Below, in pieces: positions 52,101 through 58,100 of a DNA stretch of 64,000 bases. The notes under the pieces were generated by a model, which was given only the letters and a program-made list of their open reading frames with translations, was not told the DNA's origin and searched no databases. Source of the DNA: Candidatus Synoicihabitans palmerolidicus (GTDB lineage: Bacteria; Verrucomicrobiota; Verrucomicrobiia; Opitutales; Opitutaceae). The translations under genes were made by a program, and so were the position numbers. Each line of letters opens with the position of its first letter. The first letter of the stretch is position 1. The stretch lies in NCBI GenBank assembly GCA_020809425.1, contig JAGGDC010000009.1, positions 1 to 64,000 of the forward strand, read 5' to 3'.

Positions 52101-55100
52101 TTGAGGGCGACGCTTGAGTCCCGGTCTCAGACCCAGTCAGCGTCGATAGCTTTATCGGGATGGACTTCGATTCCGAAAGCGACCGTGGTCCCAGCTTGTC
52201 AGTCGTTGGTTCTCCTGCTTCCCGGATAAATTGTCTTATCCTCTCTTTCACCTCCGCCTTACCAAAGGTCTCACCGTGCATGCGCACTTCATCGGCAATG
52301 ATCGTGGGCAATCGGGCCAATTTTCGCGCCGCCAGGCCCTGCTTGAGCGTGCGCATGGTATGCACCGGTTTCTGCGCCATGTCATGAGCAAGGGCCATCG
52401 CAGTCGACAACACCTCCGCCGCAGGTCGAAAGGTCACGCCCGCCCCTCGCTGAGACAGGTCACTACCGCGATAGGTCGACGCTGTCATCATCATCTCGGT
52501 CGCCGTGGCATCACCGAGTTTATCGGCCAGAATGTAGGTCGCCCCGAGCCCAGGCGTGAACCCATATTTGGTAAACACCGCAGAATAGAGTGCCTCCTCC
52601 GCCATTACCACCACATCGGCATATAACCCAAAGACCAATCCACCGCCCTGGGCGTGGCCCTGCATCGCGGATATGACCGGCACGCGACATTGCAGGAATC
52701 CTTTGAAAATAAATTCGAGGCTCGCGAACGAGCGGACCTGATCGGATAGCGAGAGTAACTCGTCGCGAGTCCCTCCCATCGAAAACACATTTCCGATACC
52801 AGTGACGACCACCGCCTGCACCGTCTCATCGTGATCGATCTCCGAAAATACGTGCATCAATCCCTCCAGCACAGCCCCCGTGAACATATTGCGATGATCC
52901 TGGTCCTGCATCCGCACTAGCGCGATGCCGCTCTCGTCACACGCCCAAGTCACCTCCGGGCGTTCACCGAAAGGAGGTGCCGTTTCGCTCCAATGATTCA
53001 CGGTGACGACTGGCGCCGGGGACGGATTTTTTAACGTTTCAATCTTCTCAATTTTCGACTCGCTGAAACTGCCATACCAAAATCGTTTCCGCTCAAATGG
53101 GTAACCGGGCAACAGTACCACCCCGGGTAATAGTCCACCGCGCCGGGCCCGCCAGTCCACCACCCCTCCGCCGACCCAGCCCGTTGCCACCGATTGGGGA
53201 TCTGCTCCGAGCGCAATGGGTTCGCGCGCGCTTGCCGGAGTGACCTTGCCTCGGCCTACCGCAGTCTCATCCCCTTTGAGCCAGCGTTCCAAGCGTGCAA
53301 TCACCTCGGATACACTCCGAGCCGGCAACGCCAGTCGTTCCGTCATGGCTTCGCGTCCCGCTTGCAAGGTGTGCGCCAACGCCGCGAAATCGAGGTCGGC
53401 ACCTGTACTTCGCAGGTGCGCAACGAGTCGTTCCGCTCCAACCTTCAGCGCGGGAGGGGTCCGCGCGGACAAGACAATGATCTCCTCGCCCTCCCGGGGG
53501 CGCAACGCTGAGGCACCTTGATACTCTTCCAAAATCACATGCGCATTGGACCCACCCGCACCAAATGAGCTCACCCCAGCTCGCCGAGGTTGTTCCAGCC
53601 CGTCAACAACCGGACGCACCCAAGGCGTCGCTTCAGTCGGGACGACGAAAGGCCCTCCGGCAAAGTCGATGTGGGGGTTGGATGGCGCGGCGTGCAAACT
53701 CGGTGCAATCACGCCATGGCGAAATTGGAGTAACACCTTGACCATGCCAGCAATCCCCGCTGCCGCCTCGAGGTGGCCTATATTCGATTTCACCGAACCC
53801 AGACTGCACCAAGGTCCCGTCATTTTTTCCGTCGCGAAAACACGCCTTAATCCATCCACCTCGATCGGATCACCCAATTCAGTACCTGTGCCGTGTGCTT
53901 CCACACACGAGATACTACGAGGATCGATATCCGCTCTCTCCAACGCTGCCCGCACCACCGCAGCCTGGGCCGCCGGATTCGGCACACTGAATCCGTTGGT
54001 TCGTCCGCCATGATTCACCGCCGTCGCCTTGATCACTGCGTGAATCGGATCCCCATCGCGTTGTGCCGCACGGAGCGGTTTGAGCACCAACACTCCCGCC
54101 CCCTCGCCTGGCACGTAGCCATCGGCCCCGGCACCAAAGGTGCGACACCGTCCGGTGGGTGACAACATGCCCAAACCACACGCATTGATGTATTTGGATG
54201 GATGTAAATGCAGATTCACGGCCCCGGCCAAAGCCGTTCGACACTCGCCCCGTCGCAGGCTCTCGCAGGCCAGATACACGGCTGTCAACGCCGCCGAACA
54301 CGCAGTATCCACGGGTAAACTCGGTCCTGCGAAATTAAAGAAATACGATACTCGATTGGCCGTGGACCACTCCCCGGAGTGATCCACCCGGGTGGGTGTG
54401 GCTTCGTTGCGTAATACTCCTTCCAATTGATAGGTGTTGTGCGTGACGCCGGCGAACACCCCCACGTCCGCATGTTCACCGCCGAGCCGCCACCGCGCAA
54501 GATCACTTTGGGCATAGCCCGCACTCTCCAAGGCCTGCCAAGCCACTTCCAGCAACAGTCGCTGTTGCGGATCCATTAACTCCGCCTCGACCGGCGGTAT
54601 GTTAAAAAATGAGGCATCAAACTGGTCCACGCCGTCCAAGAATCCGCCCCACTTACAATAGGCTTTACCTTGCGCCGCGTCACTTGAGTCCGCTCCCGAT
54701 AGCAGCTCAGCATTCCATCGCGAAAGGGGCACCGCTGTGATGCCATCGCGTCCGTGCACCAAATTGTCCCAAAATGTTTCCAAATCGTCCGCCTGGGGAA
54801 AGCGACCGGCAACGCCAATAATGGCAATGTCTTCGGTCGGCTCCGCGCGGAGCGTTTCGTCAAGTGGCTTCGCCGTGGGCGTCGATTGATCGGACGCCAC
54901 TGCAGGTGCTGGGGCCTCCATCCGGGGAACCGGGGAGCGGCGGGTTGAATCTTGAATCCAACCCTCACCATAAGCCTTGCCGAGGTGCTCACTCAGCTGC
55001 TGCAGGTTAGGGAACTCAAACAACAGCGTCTTCGAGACCTCGGGCAGTAATTCAGCCAATCGCTCGTTAAACTTGAGCACCAAAATCGAATCGACCCCAT

Positions 55101-58100
55101 AATCGGTAAACGGAGTGGTGTCGTGCAACCTGTCCGGCGACAACTTCAATACACTCGCCAACAACACGCGTACCGTCTCACGAATTCGAGTCGACTCATG
55201 CTTATCTGCGTCATTGGCAATTTCAGGGACCGTCGGAGCGGGTAACGGAACCAAACCACCCATTTTCTCTGCCCGGAGTGCGAGCACGTTCGCATTGCCC
55301 CAGCCCCACAATCCACTGGTTTTCTGCGACGACGAGGCCCAATCCAACAACGCCAATCCCTCCGTGGTGATCAACGGTGGCAGACCGGTTAAACGCTCGG
55401 TCTGCTCAGCGTGTTGCCGTGCCGCATCGGCATCCGTTGAGCCGCTCCCGGCCGACATGCCACCTTCGCACCACATCTGCCAATTGATTGAGACTGCGGG
55501 AAGCGCGCTTCGCTCCGCCCACTCGTCGAGATAGCGATTCGCATACGCATAATCCGCCTGTCCGGCCTCCGGCAAAACGGCTGCGACAGACGAGCAAAGC
55601 AACACCACATCCAGTTGGTCAGCCGCCAGTGCGAACTCCAGATGTCGCACCCCCAGTACCTTGGGTCCAATTACTTCGTGCAGTTCGCTCGTCTCTTTCT
55701 GCATCAGGAACCGATTACGCAACACTCCGGCGGCGTGGATCACGGCATGGATTGAACCAAAACGATCGCGGGTCTCAGCCATCGCCCTTTCTACGTCCGC
55801 CAAGCGCGTGACGTCCCCCCTAACGTAATGAACTTCCGCCCCCAGGGCCTCGAGTTCGCGCATCCGTGCTTCGATGTGTTCGCCGCACGGTGACCTGCCC
55901 ATCCACACCAAGCGGCTTCGCTGTGTTCGAGCCAAATGACGCGAGAAAATCAGCCCCAATCCACCCGCACCACCCGTGATCAAACAAACCCCGTTTTCTC
56001 GAAAGCGCGTTTCCGATCCAGAGCCATCTTCCGTCGATGCCAAGCATCGCACTTCACGCGTCCCCGGACCCAACCGCACCTCCCGATAGTCATCATCAGA
56101 CAAGAGCTCAGACACGATCCGAGGATCATCCCCGGATGCTCGCACCAATCGCGTCCTCACACGAGGTGCCTCTTCGGTCAACGCGCCGAGATAGGCTCCA
56201 AGGGCGGTCCACGCGGGTCCCGCGTCAATCGGCATGATCACCATCAAGCGCACCCGTCCGGTTGAAGATTGGTTTAAAATCTCACGCGTCAATGTATGCA
56301 GTTTATCAATACTTCTCGCCAACTCAGTTTCCAACGAAGTCACCATGGCACCGAAACCCAACACCACGCCTGCGGGCGGGTTGGCCAAACGAGGCAGCTC
56401 GGATTCGGCGCACACACTCACCAGCACACCGGGTTGACGTGCCTGCAATTCTGCCATCATTCGATCGTCGAAATCACCCCACAAATCCCAACGAGCAGGC
56501 CCTTTCACCACCGCCGCCGACGGAGGAGAGACGCTCCGCCATGTTGGCGCAAAGCATACTCGGTCCGTCAGTGAAGAGGGCGAGCCCACTTGCTTCGCTT
56601 CCGGCGAATCGACCCAACACCGTTCGAGGATAAAGGGGTGACCCGGCAATGACACCAATCCCTCCGGTCGGCGCGGAAAAAGCTCCGACCAAGATAAATG
56701 CTCCTGGCTCAGGAATGCCGCGGTCAGTGCTTGCGCTTGAGCGACGGTCCACGGTCCCAGTCGTGTCGGCAGAATCTGCTCCTCCATCACGGCACTCGAT
56801 GGTTCCTCGGCTGCCCTTGTTTTCAGCGCCTCACGCAACTCGTTCTTTGATGATACGGTAATGCCCCAACGTACCCCATAATGACTCCGTCCCGTTGCCA
56901 AAGTAGTCGCGATGGCATCGATTGATGCAGCCAATCCTGCTTCACTACTCAGCCACTCCAGCAAAAACTGCCTGAGCAGAGCCAATGCTTCTTCCGATTT
57001 CGCTGAGAGCAGAATCGGAACCACTCCCTCCAGCGGCTGACTCACCGTCACCGGCGGTGCCTCTTCCAAAACGAGGTGCACATTCGTACCACTGAATCCG
57101 AACGCACTCACCGCCGCCCGGCGTGGACCAGCACCTGCGGGCCAAGCTCGCGCTTGCTGGTTAAGGAAAAATGGACTCCCTGCAAAATCGATTTCGGGGT
57201 TGGCATGCTCGCAATGCAACGTGGGCGGAATCAGGCCGTGTTTTAGCGCCAATAGGACTTTAATCACCGCCGCCGCTCCAGCCGTCATCAGGGTGTGGCC
57301 GATGTTCGATTTCACCGAACCGAGCGCGCAGAACTGGCGACGGGTGGTAAACCGGTGGAATGCTTCGGTCAATGCGTCGACCTCGATCGGGTCACCCAAT
57401 CGGGTTCCTGTTCCATGGCACTCCACCAGACCCAAGCTGTCGGGACTCAGCCCCAGTTTTTGATATAGGCCCACTTCCAGCGCGGTCTGAGATGGGCCGT
57501 TCGGTGCCGTAATCCCGGTAGTCCGCCCATCCTGATTTAGCGCCGAACCAAGAATTATCCCATGGATTCGATCTCCATCCCGCTGAGCATCCGCCAAGCG
57601 CTTGATCACCAAAACCGCCACCCCTTCACTGGGTACAAATCCATCGGCCCCAGCTCCGAAGGTGTGGCATTTCCCGGTCGAGGAAAGCATACCCGTCTGG
57701 CTGGACAACACGTGAAATCGCGGAGTACTTAAAGTCGACACCCCGCCGGCCAGGGCGACGTCACTCGCGCCATTATTCAGGCTCTCACAGGCGAGATGTA
57801 TTGCAACGGCGGACGAAGAACAGGCCGTATCCACTGCTAATGTCGGGCCCTTAAGATTAAGCCAATAAGCGATCCGCGCGGGCAACATCGCGGGCGCGGT
57901 ACCTGTAAATGCGAAGGCCTCGCTATCACGTTTCGCCGCTCGCAGCACGATTTCATAATCTCCGTAGGAGCACCCCGCAAAGACCCCGCAATTGAGACCC
58001 GCCAATTCTTCCTGAGAGTAGCCCGCGTCCTCAAATGCGCGCCACGACTCCATGAGAAACAGCCGTTGTTGGGGGTCCATCATTTCCGCTTCGTGCGGCG

